Below, piece by piece: positions 16,323-24,504 of a stretch of 64,000 nt of DNA (its first letter is position 1; every line of letters starts with the position of its first letter). Origin of the DNA: Micromonospora sp. MW-13 (GTDB taxonomy: Bacteria; Actinomycetota; Actinomycetes; Mycobacteriales; Micromonosporaceae); contig NZ_QKKX01000062.1 in assembly GCF_003434305.1 (NCBI RefSeq), positions 39,250 to 103,249 on the forward strand, written 5' to 3'. The position numbers and the translations under genes were made by a program. Below the pieces are notes generated by a model that made no database searches, was not told where the DNA came from, and saw only the letters and a program-made list of their open reading frames with translations.

Positions 16323-16592
16323 TCAGTGTCGGCGGCGGCCGTAGGCGCCGGCGGCGAGCGACACGCCGACCGCGGCGAAGATGACCTGGATCAGCAGCTC
16401 GATCCAGTCGATTCCGGCGGTGTCGTCCACCCCGAACGCGCCGGCCACGAGGGTGCCGAGGATCGCGGCGACCACGCCGATCAGCAGGGTGAGCCAGATC
16501 GGGATGTTCTGCTTGCCCGGTACGACCAGTCGACCCAGCGCGCCGATGATCAGGCCGATGATGATGGCGGTGAAGAACCCGGTTACTTCCAC
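16323..16592 (-). CDS. GlsB/YeaQ/YmgE-family stress-associated membrane protein
   Basis: An 89-aa protein with three glycine-rich hydrophobic helices: FFTAIIIGLIIGALGRLVVPGKQ, then LTLLIGVVAAILGTLVAGAFG, then ELLIQVIFAAVGVSLAAGAYG, and an Arg/His tail. This is the transglycosylase-associated/GlsB family, commonly induced by envelope or general stress; molecular function is unclear. GTG 16592 is chosen because AAGGA lies about 10 nt before it and the protein then starts at the usual family position; longer in-frame starts add a basic leader not seen in the family. Confidence 0.85.
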   Translation of the reverse strand: MEVTGFFTAIIIGLIIGALGRLVVPGKQNIPIWLTLLIGVVAAILGTLVAGAFGVDDTAGIDWIELLIQVIFAAVGVSLAAGAYGRRRH

Positions 16593-16746
16593 GGTGGGCC
16601 GTTCCTTTCGAGGGGTTGTCGCCTGTGCCCTCCACGGTGCCCCGGACGGCCGGGCGACCAAACCGCCGACGGCCCGACGGGCGGATTCTTCACAGGACTG
16701 TCATGCTCCCGCGCGGCAACCGTCACACCCGGCGGCCGGTCCCCGG

Positions 16747-18330
16747 TCACCCGGCGCAGTGGGCGTACCTGGCGGCCCGCTCGGCCAGCCACAGCCAGCG
16801 CCGCTGCGTCTCCCCGGCGGTGGCGGCGACCATGGCGAGGGCGTCCCCGCGCACGGCGGTGAGGGCCGCGCCGGTGGCGACCGGGTCGTCGAGCAGGGCC
16901 GCGCCGTCGCGGAACGCCTCGGCCTCGGCCGGGCCGCCGAACCGGGGCACCACCTCGTCGCGCCAGAAGTCCGACCAGGCCAGCTCCGGGTCCCAGGAGA
17001 ACCGGGCGTACGCCAGGTAGCTGATCTCGTTGGTCGGGTGGTACGCCGACGGCTCGGCGAAGATGGTCAGCCCCCGCATCCCGGCGGCCCCGGACCGGGT
17101 GGCCATGTCGGCGTACAGCTCGGGGACCCAGGAGTGACGCTGCCGGTTCCACTGCGACCCGGCGTGGGTGCGCAGCACGCTGGTGGTGTGCGGCAGCCGG
17201 TCCACGTGCTCGGCGGTCAGCCGATCCCGCTGCTCGTACCAGAACCCGCGGTTGACGCAGTACTGGTACGCCACGTCGTCGGGCAGGTCGGCCAGTGGCT
17301 GCTGGGCGTCCAGGTCGAAGATGTTGTCCCAGTACACCTCGACGAGGTGGCGCAGCGGCACCCCGGCCGGGCCGGTGCGGCGGGCGGTCTCCAGCAGGGT
17401 CGGGTAGACCGACCGCATCGCCTCGTAGGACCAGGAGGTGCGCTCGCCGCCGGCCCGGGCGGCGCACCGGGCGCAGGCGCAGCTTCCGTAGTCGCCGGTC
17501 TCGAAGTTGATCCCGCCGACGGGCAGGGTGTCCAGCAGCCAGTCGATGGCGTCGCGGTGCCAGGCCAGGTTGTCCGGCTGGGACGGGCAGGCGGCCATCA
17601 TGTACTCGCTGGCCGGGAAGTGCAGGTCGCCGAACTCGTCGATGTCGAAGCCGACCTTCTTCGGCAGCTCGGCGGCGAGGTCGGGACGCCGGCGCAGCCA
17701 GGTGGCCAGGTTGTACCGGTGCCGGCCGTCGAAGTAGATGCCGCCGTAGGCGTTGATACCGACCCCGGCGATGATCCGCACGCCGCGGGCGTTGGCGTAC
17801 TCGCACAGGTCGCGGGCCGCCTCGACGCCGCCGTGGGCGTCGCGCAGCAGCCCGTACACGACGATCCCGCCGATCCGCTCGCGGCTGCAGAAGTCGACCA
17901 GCCGGCGGTAGTCGGCGCCGAACGCGTCGGCGGACTTCGCGTACGGGTTGAGCGCGCCGATCTCCTGCTGGCCGAGTTGCCGGGTGTCCCAGTTCGTGGA
18001 GTGGTCCCAGGTCCACAGGGTGCGCAGCGGCAGCCCGGGGGCGGCGGCGGACGCGCCGACGGGCAGGCCAGCCGGGGTGGCCGCGGCGACCAGGGCGCGG
18101 GCGGCGTACACCAGGCCGGCGAACGGGTCGCCGGTGAGCCGGATCTCGCCCCGCTCGGGCACGTCGGTCCGGTGGCCGCCCTCGGGCAGCGTCGGGTCGA
18201 CGGCGAGGCGGACCGGCACGGCGTCCGGCCCGCCGTCGCCCCACGCCTCGCGCAGCAGCCCGGCGGCGAAGGGCGCGTGCTCGGCCCCGAGCACCCGCAC
18301 GCCGGAGACCTGGCGGTACGACGACATCAT
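16747..18330 (-). CDS. Putative glycoside hydrolase, alpha-glucuronidase/hexosaminidase-like architecture
   Basis: A 527-aa soluble protein without a signal peptide. The first 110 residues resemble the alpha/beta N-terminal domain found before TIM barrels in GH20, GH67 and GH115-type enzymes (VRVLGAEHAPF, then GEIRLTGDPFAGLVYAARAL). The rest looks like a TIM barrel: LWTWDHSTNWD, IGGIVVYGLLRD, VRIIAGVGINAYGGIYFDG, VGGINFETGDYGSC, EVYWDN. I cannot assign the catalytic acids with confidence. The start codon ATGATG overlaps the YCII stop; ATG 18327 is equally possible and better spaced from GGGAGG. The context is sugar-acid transport and catabolism, so an intracellular role on imported oligosaccharide is likely. 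Confidence 0.65.
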   Translation of the reverse strand: MMSSYRQVSGVRVLGAEHAPFAAGLLREAWGDGGPDAVPVRLAVDPTLPEGGHRTDVPERGEIRLTGDPFAGLVYAARALVAAATPAGLPVGASAAAPGLPLRTLWTWDHSTNWDTRQLGQQEIGALNPYAKSADAFGADYRRLVDFCSRERIGGIVVYGLLRDAHGGVEAARDLCEYANARGVRIIAGVGINAYGGIYFDGRHRYNLATWLRRRPDLAAELPKKVGFDIDEFGDLHFPASEYMMAACPSQPDNLAWHRDAIDWLLDTLPVGGINFETGDYGSCACARCAARAGGERTSWSYEAMRSVYPTLLETARRTGPAGVPLRHLVEVYWDNIFDLDAQQPLADLPDDVAYQYCVNRGFWYEQRDRLTAEHVDRLPHTTSVLRTHAGSQWNRQRHSWVPELYADMATRSGAAGMRGLTIFAEPSAYHPTNEISYLAYARFSWDPELAWSDFWRDEVVPRFGGPAEAEAFRDGAALLDDPVATGAALTAVRGDALAMVAATAGETQRRWLWLAERAARYAHCAG

Positions 18331-18626
18331 GTCCTCCCGATGGGGTGGGCGGTGGCGGCGAGATAGTCGACCACGTCGATCGCGGTCCACACCCCGTGCC
18401 GCCAGTAGGGGTCCTGTTCGACGAGGGCGCGGGCGGCGGGCGCGTCGGCGGCCCGCAGCACCAGCACGGAGGCGCTCAGGTCGGCGCGCGCCCCGGCGAT
18501 CAGGGCGGTGCCGTCGGCGAGCAGGGCGCGCACGTGCGCCAGGTGCGCGGCCCGGTGGGGTTCGCGCCGGACCACGACGTCGGCGGCGAAGGTGGCGGTG
18601 ACCAGGTAGGTCGGTTCGAATCTCAC
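18327..18626 (-). CDS. YCII-domain protein
   Basis: A 99-aa dimeric ferredoxin-like fold protein. It has the YciI pattern: an N-terminal strand (TYLVTATFAAD), a basic helix HRAAHLAHVRALLADGTALIAGA, then SASVLVLRAADAPAARALVEQDPYW. Relatives include muconolactone-isomerase-like and dehydrochlorinase-like proteins; most are of unknown function. Start GTG 18626 has GGGGGAG upstream. It overlaps the downstream hydrolase-like gene by 4 nt, so the two are coupled, and lies 43 nt after the regulator gene. Confidence 0.8.
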   Translation of the reverse strand: MRFEPTYLVTATFAADVVVRREPHRAAHLAHVRALLADGTALIAGARADLSASVLVLRAADAPAARALVEQDPYWRHGVWTAIDVVDYLAATAHPIGRT

Positions 18627-18669
18627 GGGTGGACTCCCCCTGCGGTGGCGGCCCGCGCGGTCCCGGCCG

Positions 18670-19992
18670 TCACGCCTCGGCCCCGATGGCGCCGAGCAGT
18701 CGCCGCATGGCGACCCGGTAGACGGTCTGCGGGCGGCCCGCTCCGGTGCTGACGTGCAACCCGACCTCCTCGGCGAAGCCGGCCGCGCGCAGCGCCTTGA
18801 GCAGCCGGCGGGCCGAGCGCGCCTCCACCCCGTACGCGTCGGCCAGCCCCCGGGCGGTGACCTCGTCGGGGTCCATCTGGTGCAGTGCCTCCAGCAGCCG
18901 CCGGGTGGACAGCGGCCCGATCCGGAGCTGCTCGGAGACCCGCAGCACGCCCGGGGCGGTCTCCCGCAGCCGGGGCCGCACGGCGGTCTCCCGGCTGGAG
19001 TAGACCTCCCCGTCGGGGAACACCACGTGGGTGTCGCCGCTGTGCCGGCCCAGTGCGAGGGCCTTGCGGGCGTTGTCCTCGGCGGCGGCGATGGTGGTGC
19101 CGGCGCCGAAGCCGACGGCGTGCTCGACGTCGACCCCGCGCAGGGTGAGCAGGGAGGCGTGCCCGTCCCGGTGCCGGGCGATGGCGCTCTCCACGGTGCC
19201 CCGGGTGGTGGTGATCAGCAGCGTCCGGTCGTCGACGGTGGCCAGCCGGCCGCGCATCCGCTCGGCATGCTCCAGCAGCGCCTCGCGCACCCGCAGCCGC
19301 TGCCGTTCCGCCTGGTACGGGTCCTGCGCCCGGGTGGTCGGCACACCCAGGTCGACCATCATCACGGCGATCTGGGTGGCCCGGGACTGGCGCACCTCGG
19401 CGGCGAGCCAGGCCCGGCGCAGCGCGTCGCGCACCGAGGCGCGGGTGTGCTCGACGCGCCACACCGGGACCCCGCTGTCGGCGAGGTCCCGGTGCACCGC
19501 GCCGAGGCAGGTCAGGCACGCCTCGACCGCGCCGGAGGCGTACCGCTCCCGGTGGTACGCGGTGATCTCGTCGAGGCCGGTGAAGAGCAGCCCGGAGGAG
19601 TCGGCGATCGGCAGGATCTCCGTGGGCGGGGCGACCTCGATGTCGTGGTACGTCTCGCGGACGGTCTCCGCGTCGATGGTGTCCACGCTGACCCGGGGCA
19701 GCTTCCCGCCGGTGGCCAGCAGCATCCGCGACAGCGTCCGGTACAGGTCGATGCCGGCGTGCGGAACGTAGTCGATCTCCGCCCGCAGCTCGCCGGCCGC
19801 GCTGGCGAACGCGTACGGGATGCGCCCGGTGAACAGCAGCACCTGGCACACCTCGTCCAGCTCGCGGGCCAGCTCGGGGGCCTGCTCGGGGCGGGTGTAC
19901 ACGCGCGTGCTCACCGCCTCCGCGCGGCCCTCCCCGGCCGCCACCTCCTGCACGAGCCGGATCGAGTCCTCCGGGCCGATGATCCCGATCAC
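18670..19992 (-). CDS. Putative transcriptional regulator with nucleotide-cyclase-like (GGDEF-fold) domain
   Basis: A 440-aa protein with three parts. Residues 1 to about 150 are a sensor-like alpha/beta domain (IGIIGPEDSIRLVQEVA). The middle (about 215-350) contains DRTLLITTTRGTVESAI and VEHAVGFGAGTTIAAAEDNARKAL; this last segment resembles the degenerate GGDEF domains of CdaR/PucR-type regulators and archaeal GTP cyclohydrolase III. The C-terminal 85 residues look like a winged helix (RRLLEALHQMDPDEVTARGLADAYGVEA, RLLKALRAAGFAEEV). GTG 19992 has GGAGG upstream. It lies in line with the sugar-acid genes and is the best candidate for their regulator. Specific ligand unknown. Confidence 0.65.
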   Translation of the reverse strand: MIGIIGPEDSIRLVQEVAAGEGRAEAVSTRVYTRPEQAPELARELDEVCQVLLFTGRIPYAFASAAGELRAEIDYVPHAGIDLYRTLSRMLLATGGKLPRVSVDTIDAETVRETYHDIEVAPPTEILPIADSSGLLFTGLDEITAYHRERYASGAVEACLTCLGAVHRDLADSGVPVWRVEHTRASVRDALRRAWLAAEVRQSRATQIAVMMVDLGVPTTRAQDPYQAERQRLRVREALLEHAERMRGRLATVDDRTLLITTTRGTVESAIARHRDGHASLLTLRGVDVEHAVGFGAGTTIAAAEDNARKALALGRHSGDTHVVFPDGEVYSSRETAVRPRLRETAPGVLRVSEQLRIGPLSTRRLLEALHQMDPDEVTARGLADAYGVEARSARRLLKALRAAGFAEEVGLHVSTGAGRPQTVYRVAMRRLLGAIGAEA

Positions 19993-20037
19993 GATGCTGC
20001 CTCCACGTGGTGTCCCGCTGGCCTAGAGGGTGGGTGC

Positions 20038-20832
20038 TCAGCCCGTGCAGACCGTGCCGGCCAGGCCGGCGCTGGCCGGCGACGCCAGCAGCACCAGCAC
20101 CGAGGCGACGTCCTCGGGGCGGCCCAGCGCTGCCTCGATCGCGGCGACCCGCCCGCCGTCGGTGCCGTTGGCCCGCGCCTCGTCCAGCGACCGTCGCATC
20201 AGCGGCGTGTCGATGTCTCCCGGGCAGAGCGCGTGCACGCGGATCCCCTGTGGACCGAGCTGTCGGGCCAGCGTGAGCGCCAGACCGTGCAACCCTCCCT
20301 TACTCGCGCCGTAGGGTACCGAGCCGGAGCCGGTCTGGACGCCCGCCTTCGACCCGACCAGCACGAGCACCCCGTCGCCGGGGCTCAGGTGCCGGGCGGC
20401 GTGCTTGGCGACCAGGAACGGGCCGGTGAGGTTGACGGCGATGACCCGCGTCCACAGCTCGACCGGCACGTCCCGCACGTCCAGGCCCTGGCCGCCCATG
20501 ATCCCGGCGACGTGCAGCACGGCGTCGACCCCTCCCAGTTCGGCGGCGACGGCGTCGAGCGCCCCGGCGACCTCGGCCTCGACGGTGACGTCGACGCCCC
20601 GGGCGCAGGCGTTCGCCCCGGCGGACCGGACCTCGGCGGCGGCCTCGGCCGCGCCGGCGACGTCGGCGTCCAGCACGGCGACGGCCGCGCCGGCCGCGGC
20701 GGCGGCCCGCACGGTGGCCCGGCCGATGCCGGACGCCCCGCCGACGACGACCACCCGCCGCCCGGCCAGCAGGCCGACCGGGCGGGTTCGGCCGCCCGCG
20801 GCCGGACCGGGCGGCAGGGTGCCGCCGCTCAC
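20038..20832 (-). CDS. Short-chain dehydrogenase/reductase
   Basis: A 264-aa classical SDR: cofactor motif GGASGIG at 31-37, acidic LDAD after strand 2 favouring NAD, catalytic Ser161 (VGSKAG), Tyr174 and Lys178 (YGASK), and the C-terminal PGDIDTPLM segment. GTG 20832 overlaps the stop of the E1 beta gene as GTGA, so it is translated with the TPP enzyme. In non-phosphorylative L-fucose and L-rhamnose pathways SDRs oxidise either the aldose or the 2-keto-3-deoxy acid; one of those roles is plausible. Substrate not assignable from sequence. Confidence 0.9.
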   Translation of the reverse strand: MSGGTLPPGPAAGGRTRPVGLLAGRRVVVVGGASGIGRATVRAAAAAGAAVAVLDADVAGAAEAAAEVRSAGANACARGVDVTVEAEVAGALDAVAAELGGVDAVLHVAGIMGGQGLDVRDVPVELWTRVIAVNLTGPFLVAKHAARHLSPGDGVLVLVGSKAGVQTGSGSVPYGASKGGLHGLALTLARQLGPQGIRVHALCPGDIDTPLMRRSLDEARANGTDGGRVAAIEAALGRPEDVASVLVLLASPASAGLAGTVCTG

Positions 20833-21809
20833 GCGCGGACCGTCCGGCGCACCGCGTCGGCCACGGTCGCCGCCTCGGGCACCACGACCGCCTGGAGGGC
20901 GGGCGCGGCGGGCATCGGCACGTCCGGGGCGGCCACCCGGGCGACCGGGGCGCGCAGGTCGGCGAAGCACTCGGCGGCGGCCCGGGCGGCGATCTCCGCG
21001 CCGAAGCCGCCGGTCAGATTGGCCTCGTGGGCGACGACCAGCCGGCCGGTGCGGGCCACCGACGCGGCGACCGTGTCGAAGTCCAGCGGGTTGAGCCAGC
21101 GCAGGTCGACCACCTCGACGTCGACGCCCTCCTCGGCGAGGGTCGCGGCGGCGTCCAGGGCCGCCGACACCATCCGCGACCAGGCGACGACGGTGACGTC
21201 GGCGCCGGGCCGGACCACCCGGGCCCCGCCGATGTCCTCGACCGGGGCGTCGGTGCGCACCGGGCCCCGGGTCGGGTAGAGCATCCGGGCTTCGGCGACC
21301 ACCACCGGGTCGTCGCTGACGACCGCGGTGCGCAGCATCTGGTACGCGTCGTCCGGGGTGGCCGGCAGCGCCACCCGCAGCCCGGGGGTGTGCGCGAAGT
21401 ACGCCTCCGGCGAGTGCGAGTGCTGGGCGCATGCCCCGGGCGAGTAGCCCTGCTGCATCCGGATCACCAGCGGGGCCTTCCACCGGCCCGCGCTGGAGTA
21501 GTGGATGGTGGCGATCTGGTTGACGATCTGGTCCATCGCCACGAACGAGAAGTCGGCGTACATGATCTCGGCGATCGGCCGCAGCCCGGTCATCGCCGCG
21601 CCGAGGGCCATGCCGAGGAAGCCGGTCTCGGAGATCGGGGTGTCGAAGATGCGGTCGGAGCCGAACCGCTTGTGCAGCCCCTTGGTGGCGCCGAACGGCC
21701 CGCCGGGCAGCGCGACGTCCTCGCCGAAGTAGACGGTGTCGGTCCGGCTGTCCAGGGCCCAGGTGAGCGCCGCGTTGACGGCCTGGATGTAGCGCAGCGA
21801 CTCAGACAT
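20829..21809 (-). CDS. TPP-dependent dehydrogenase E1 component, beta subunit
   Basis: A 326-aa E1 beta subunit of the pyruvate/branched-chain/acetoin dehydrogenase type. It has the transketolase-like pyrimidine-binding domain (VYFGEDVALPGGPFG, FDTPISETGFLGMALGAAMTGLRPI split across the strand-helix) and the C-terminal domain (VDVEVVDLRWLNPLDFDTV, GRLVVAHEANLTGGFG). It pairs with the alpha subunit encoded just upstream, overlapping by 8 nt. The usual following E2 acyltransferase gene is absent; an SDR is there instead. The 2-oxo acid substrate may be a sugar-derived keto-deoxy acid. Confidence 0.92.
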   Translation of the reverse strand: MSESLRYIQAVNAALTWALDSRTDTVYFGEDVALPGGPFGATKGLHKRFGSDRIFDTPISETGFLGMALGAAMTGLRPIAEIMYADFSFVAMDQIVNQIATIHYSSAGRWKAPLVIRMQQGYSPGACAQHSHSPEAYFAHTPGLRVALPATPDDAYQMLRTAVVSDDPVVVAEARMLYPTRGPVRTDAPVEDIGGARVVRPGADVTVVAWSRMVSAALDAAATLAEEGVDVEVVDLRWLNPLDFDTVAASVARTGRLVVAHEANLTGGFGAEIAARAAAECFADLRAPVARVAAPDVPMPAAPALQAVVVPEAATVADAVRRTVRA

Positions 21810-22737
21810 AGACGTGCTCCTTGGCGGTCGCCGGGTCCGGGTACGACACGGCGCGGGCGGCGGTGACGGCGGCCTCGATCTCGTCGGCGACCTCGGCGTC
21901 GATGGCGTCGAGCCGGGCGGCCAGCCCGGCGTCGGCGGCCCGGCGGATGCGGGCCAGCGGTTCGCGCTCGCGGGCGGCGGCGATCTCGCCGGCCGGGCGG
22001 TAGTGCTGCGCGTCGCCGCTGTAGTGGCCGACGAGGCGCTCGGTCATCGCCTCCACGATGGACGGCCCGGAGCCCTCGCGGGCCCGGTCCACGGCCTCGG
22101 CCACCGCCTCGGCGACGGCGTCGGGGTCGTTGCCGTCGACCACCCGGCCGGGCAGGCCGTAACCGGCGGCCCGCTCGGCGAGCTGCCGGACCCGCACCAT
22201 GTCCTCGATCCGGGACATCTCGGAGTAGACGTTGTTCTCCACCACCAGCACCAGCGGCAGGTCGAGCACGGCGGCGAGGTTGAGCGCCTCGTGCACGTTG
22301 CCCTGGTTCATCGCGCCGTCGCCGATGCTGACCACCGACACCGCCCCGCTGCCGGTGCGCTGGGCGGTGAGCGCCGCGCCGGTCGCGATCGGCACCCCGG
22401 CGCCCACGATGGAGTTCTCGCCGACGAACCAGCGGCCCGGATCCGACAGGTACGGCGAGGCAGCGCGTCCGCCGCACAGGGCCGAGTCGCGGCCCATCAT
22501 CTCGGCGAACAGGCCGGTGAGGTCGACGCCCCGGGCGATCGCCCAGCCGTGCCCCCGGTAGGTCGCCGTGACGTGGTCCCCGTCGCGCAGCGCCCGGCAG
22601 GCGCCGACCGGGACGGCCTCCTGGCCGTTGCACAGGTGGATCGATCCCGGGATCTCGCCGGCGTCCTTGAGGGCGGCCAGCCGCTCCTCGAACCGGCGGA
22701 TCCGGGCCATCAGCCGATAGTCCTCGGGCAGCCCCAT
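21802..22737 (-). CDS. TPP-dependent dehydrogenase E1 component, alpha subunit
   Basis: A 311-aa E1 alpha subunit. The TPP-binding motif runs from GDG at 139-141 to NN at 168-169, with EALNLAA between; RGHGWAIARG and GGRAASPYLSD mark the active-site loops. ATG 22737 is preferred to GTG 22740 because AGGGGG then has normal spacing. With the beta subunit it would decarboxylate a 2-oxo acid; no lipoyl E2 gene is seen anywhere in the window, so it may use an E2 encoded elsewhere or act as a free-standing carboligase-type enzyme. The gene is divergent from the enolase-superfamily dehydratase. Confidence 0.92.
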   Translation of the reverse strand: MGLPEDYRLMARIRRFEERLAALKDAGEIPGSIHLCNGQEAVPVGACRALRDGDHVTATYRGHGWAIARGVDLTGLFAEMMGRDSALCGGRAASPYLSDPGRWFVGENSIVGAGVPIATGAALTAQRTGSGAVSVVSIGDGAMNQGNVHEALNLAAVLDLPLVLVVENNVYSEMSRIEDMVRVRQLAERAAGYGLPGRVVDGNDPDAVAEAVAEAVDRAREGSGPSIVEAMTERLVGHYSGDAQHYRPAGEIAAAREREPLARIRRAADAGLAARLDAIDAEVADEIEAAVTAARAVSYPDPATAKEHVYV

Positions 22738-22751
22738 CACACCCCCTGAGA

Positions 22752-22761
22752 TAATTGAGCC
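22752..22761. promoter_or_regulatory. Shared promoter motif TAATTGAGCC (copy 1)
   Basis: TAATTGAGCC lies just upstream of the E1 alpha gene in the divergent gap. A 9/10 identical copy is at 29913-29922 before the other divergent pair of the same cluster, and a weaker inverted relative GGTCTCTAATTT is at 22845-22856. Possible common operator. Confidence 0.35.
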
Positions 22762-22867
22762 TTATTCCGGCTCGTTGGTTGAGGAGCCTAGACCAGCAGT
22801 CCAAGGCTATGGAAGAGTGCACAAGCAAGTTTGTGGCCGTTATTGGTCTCTAATTTGGGGAGCGGGC

Positions 22868-23998
22868 ATGGAGATCGCCGAGGTGGAGTCCGTCGTACGC
22901 GGCGACGCGCACTTCGTCCAGTTGCGCACGTCGGACGGGCTGACCGGGGCCGGCCAGTCCGCCTGCTGGGGGTACCCGACGGCGGTGCACGCCGTGGTGG
23001 AGACGTTCCGGCCGTACCTGCTCGGGGCGGACCCCAACCGGATCGAGCACCACTGGCACCACCTCTACCGGATGGGGCCGTTCCGCGGCTCGGTGCTCAC
23101 CGCCGCCGTCTCCGCCGTCGACCTGGCCCTGTGGGACCTGCTGGGCAAGCGGCTCGGCGTGCCGGTGTGGCAGCTGCTCGGCGGCCGGGTGCGCGACCGG
23201 ATCCGGCTGCACCTGCTGCTGGGCGGCACCGGGGCGCAGGCCCTCGCGGCCCAGGCCGCCACAGCCGTCGCCGACGGCTTCACCGCCGTGAAGTTCGACC
23301 CGCTGCCGGCCGACTACGGCGACGTGTCGCTGGCCCGCCTCGTCGCCGAGACCGAGGCCACCACGGCGGCGGTGCGCGACACCGTCGGCCCGGACGTCGA
23401 CCTGCTCGTCGAGCTGCACCGCAAGCTCACCCCGTTGCAGGCCACGGCCGTCGTGCCGGCGCTGGCCCGGCACCACCCGCTGCTGGTGGAGGACCCGATC
23501 CAGATCGACAGCGTGAGCAGCCAGGCCGAGGTGGCCCGCCGGGCGCTCGGCGTGCCGATGGCCAACGGGGAACGGCTGCACACCATCTGGGAGTTCAAGG
23601 AGTTGCTCGCCCAGGGCGGCGCCCAGTACGTCCGGCCCGACGTCGGGCTGGCCGGCGGGCTCAGCCACGGCCGGAAGATCGCCGCGCTGGCCGAGGCGCA
23701 CCACGCGGCCGTGGTCAGCCACAACTGCCTCGGCCCGCTGCTGACCATGGCCTCGGTGCAGCTCGACACGGTCATCCCGAACTTCGTCACCCAGGAGTAC
23801 TCGCCGCTGGACGACCGGCTCGCCGACGGGCCGGCGCGGGCCTGCGTCCGCCGCGAGGGCGGGTTCCTGCCGGTGCCGCAGGACCCGGGGCTGGGCGTGA
23901 CGCTCGACCTGACCGACGAGACCCCGCTGGACCTGACCGGCCGGCCGCTGACCCGGATCCCGCTGCGCGCGGACGGCTCGGTCGCGTACGCGGTCTGA
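22868..23998 (+). CDS. Enolase-superfamily sugar-acid dehydratase
   Basis: A 376-aa mandelate-racemase/muconate-lactonising-type protein. Metal ligands can be read as Glu182 (VELHRK, with His184), Glu208 (VEDP) and Glu235 (NGE); KFDP around Lys142 and HNCLGP with His285 supply acid-base residues. This pattern fits galactonate/mannonate/rhamnonate-type dehydratases that turn a sugar acid into a 2-keto-3-deoxy acid. ATG 22868 has GGGGAG upstream. It is divergent from the E1 genes and next to a rhamnose-mutarotase-like gene and sugar transporter, supporting sugar-acid catabolism. Substrate not assigned. Confidence 0.87.
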   Translation: MEIAEVESVVRGDAHFVQLRTSDGLTGAGQSACWGYPTAVHAVVETFRPYLLGADPNRIEHHWHHLYRMGPFRGSVLTAAVSAVDLALWDLLGKRLGVPVWQLLGGRVRDRIRLHLLLGGTGAQALAAQAATAVADGFTAVKFDPLPADYGDVSLARLVAETEATTAAVRDTVGPDVDLLVELHRKLTPLQATAVVPALARHHPLLVEDPIQIDSVSSQAEVARRALGVPMANGERLHTIWEFKELLAQGGAQYVRPDVGLAGGLSHGRKIAALAEAHHAAVVSHNCLGPLLTMASVQLDTVIPNFVTQEYSPLDDRLADGPARACVRREGGFLPVPQDPGLGVTLDLTDETPLDLTGRPLTRIPLRADGSVAYAV

Positions 23999-24004
23999 CG
24001 GCGG

Positions 24005-24052
24005 GCACCGCGACGGCCCGGCGGGAAGGTTCCCGCCGGGCCGTCGCGGTGC
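24005..24052. terminator. Perfect 23-bp stem-loop
   Basis: The arms 24005-24027 and 24030-24052 are exact reverse complements around a GG turn, giving 23 paired positions between convergent genes (stops at 23998 and 24064). No T-tract. It is a strong bidirectional terminator; the 2-nt loop means the top pairs must open. Confidence 0.85.
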
Positions 24053-24063
24053 GTTCGCGCCCG

Positions 24064-24414
24064 TCACGGCGGCGGGTGCCCCGGGTGGTGGAACACCGGG
24101 TACGCCCACAGCGGCTCGCCGTCGGCGTCGGCGATCTCGGCGAACAGCCCGGCCAGCGACGCCGTCCACCGGGCCTGCACGTCGGAGGAGCCGGTGACCG
24201 CGCCGGCGTGGGCGTGGCCCCACCGGGTGCGCAGCACGCAGATCAGCAGCAGGTCGCGCCGGTAGATGTGGTAGTCGTAGATCCCCGCCTCGTCGAGCAA
24301 CGCGGACAGCTCCGGCCACACCCGGGCGTGCCGGCGCTCGTACTCGGCCTCCGCGCCGGGGCGCAGCCGGTACAGGTGGCACACCTGCTCCCCCGGCCCG
24401 GCGCCCCCGCTCAC
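24064..24414 (-). CDS. L-rhamnose mutarotase-like protein
   Basis: A 116-aa ferredoxin-like protein with the RhaM/RhaU pattern: YRLRPGAEAEYERRHARVWP, LLDEAGIYDYHIYRRD with the conserved Tyr/His, and WAYPVFHHP near the end. The family interconverts alpha and beta anomers of L-rhamnose or related 6-deoxy sugars. GTG 24414 is the start. It is the last gene of the ABC transporter operon, consistent with handling the imported sugar. Confidence 0.85.
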   Translation of the reverse strand: MSGGAGPGEQVCHLYRLRPGAEAEYERRHARVWPELSALLDEAGIYDYHIYRRDLLLICVLRTRWGHAHAGAVTGSSDVQARWTASLAGLFAEIADADGEPLWAYPVFHHPGHPPP

Positions 24415-24504
24415 CGGGCCCTCCGCCCGGCCGCGCAGATCGCGACGCCGCCGGGCCGAGGGTCGATCCCGGTCACCGGCCGACCCCGGTCACTGCCGGC
24501 CCGG

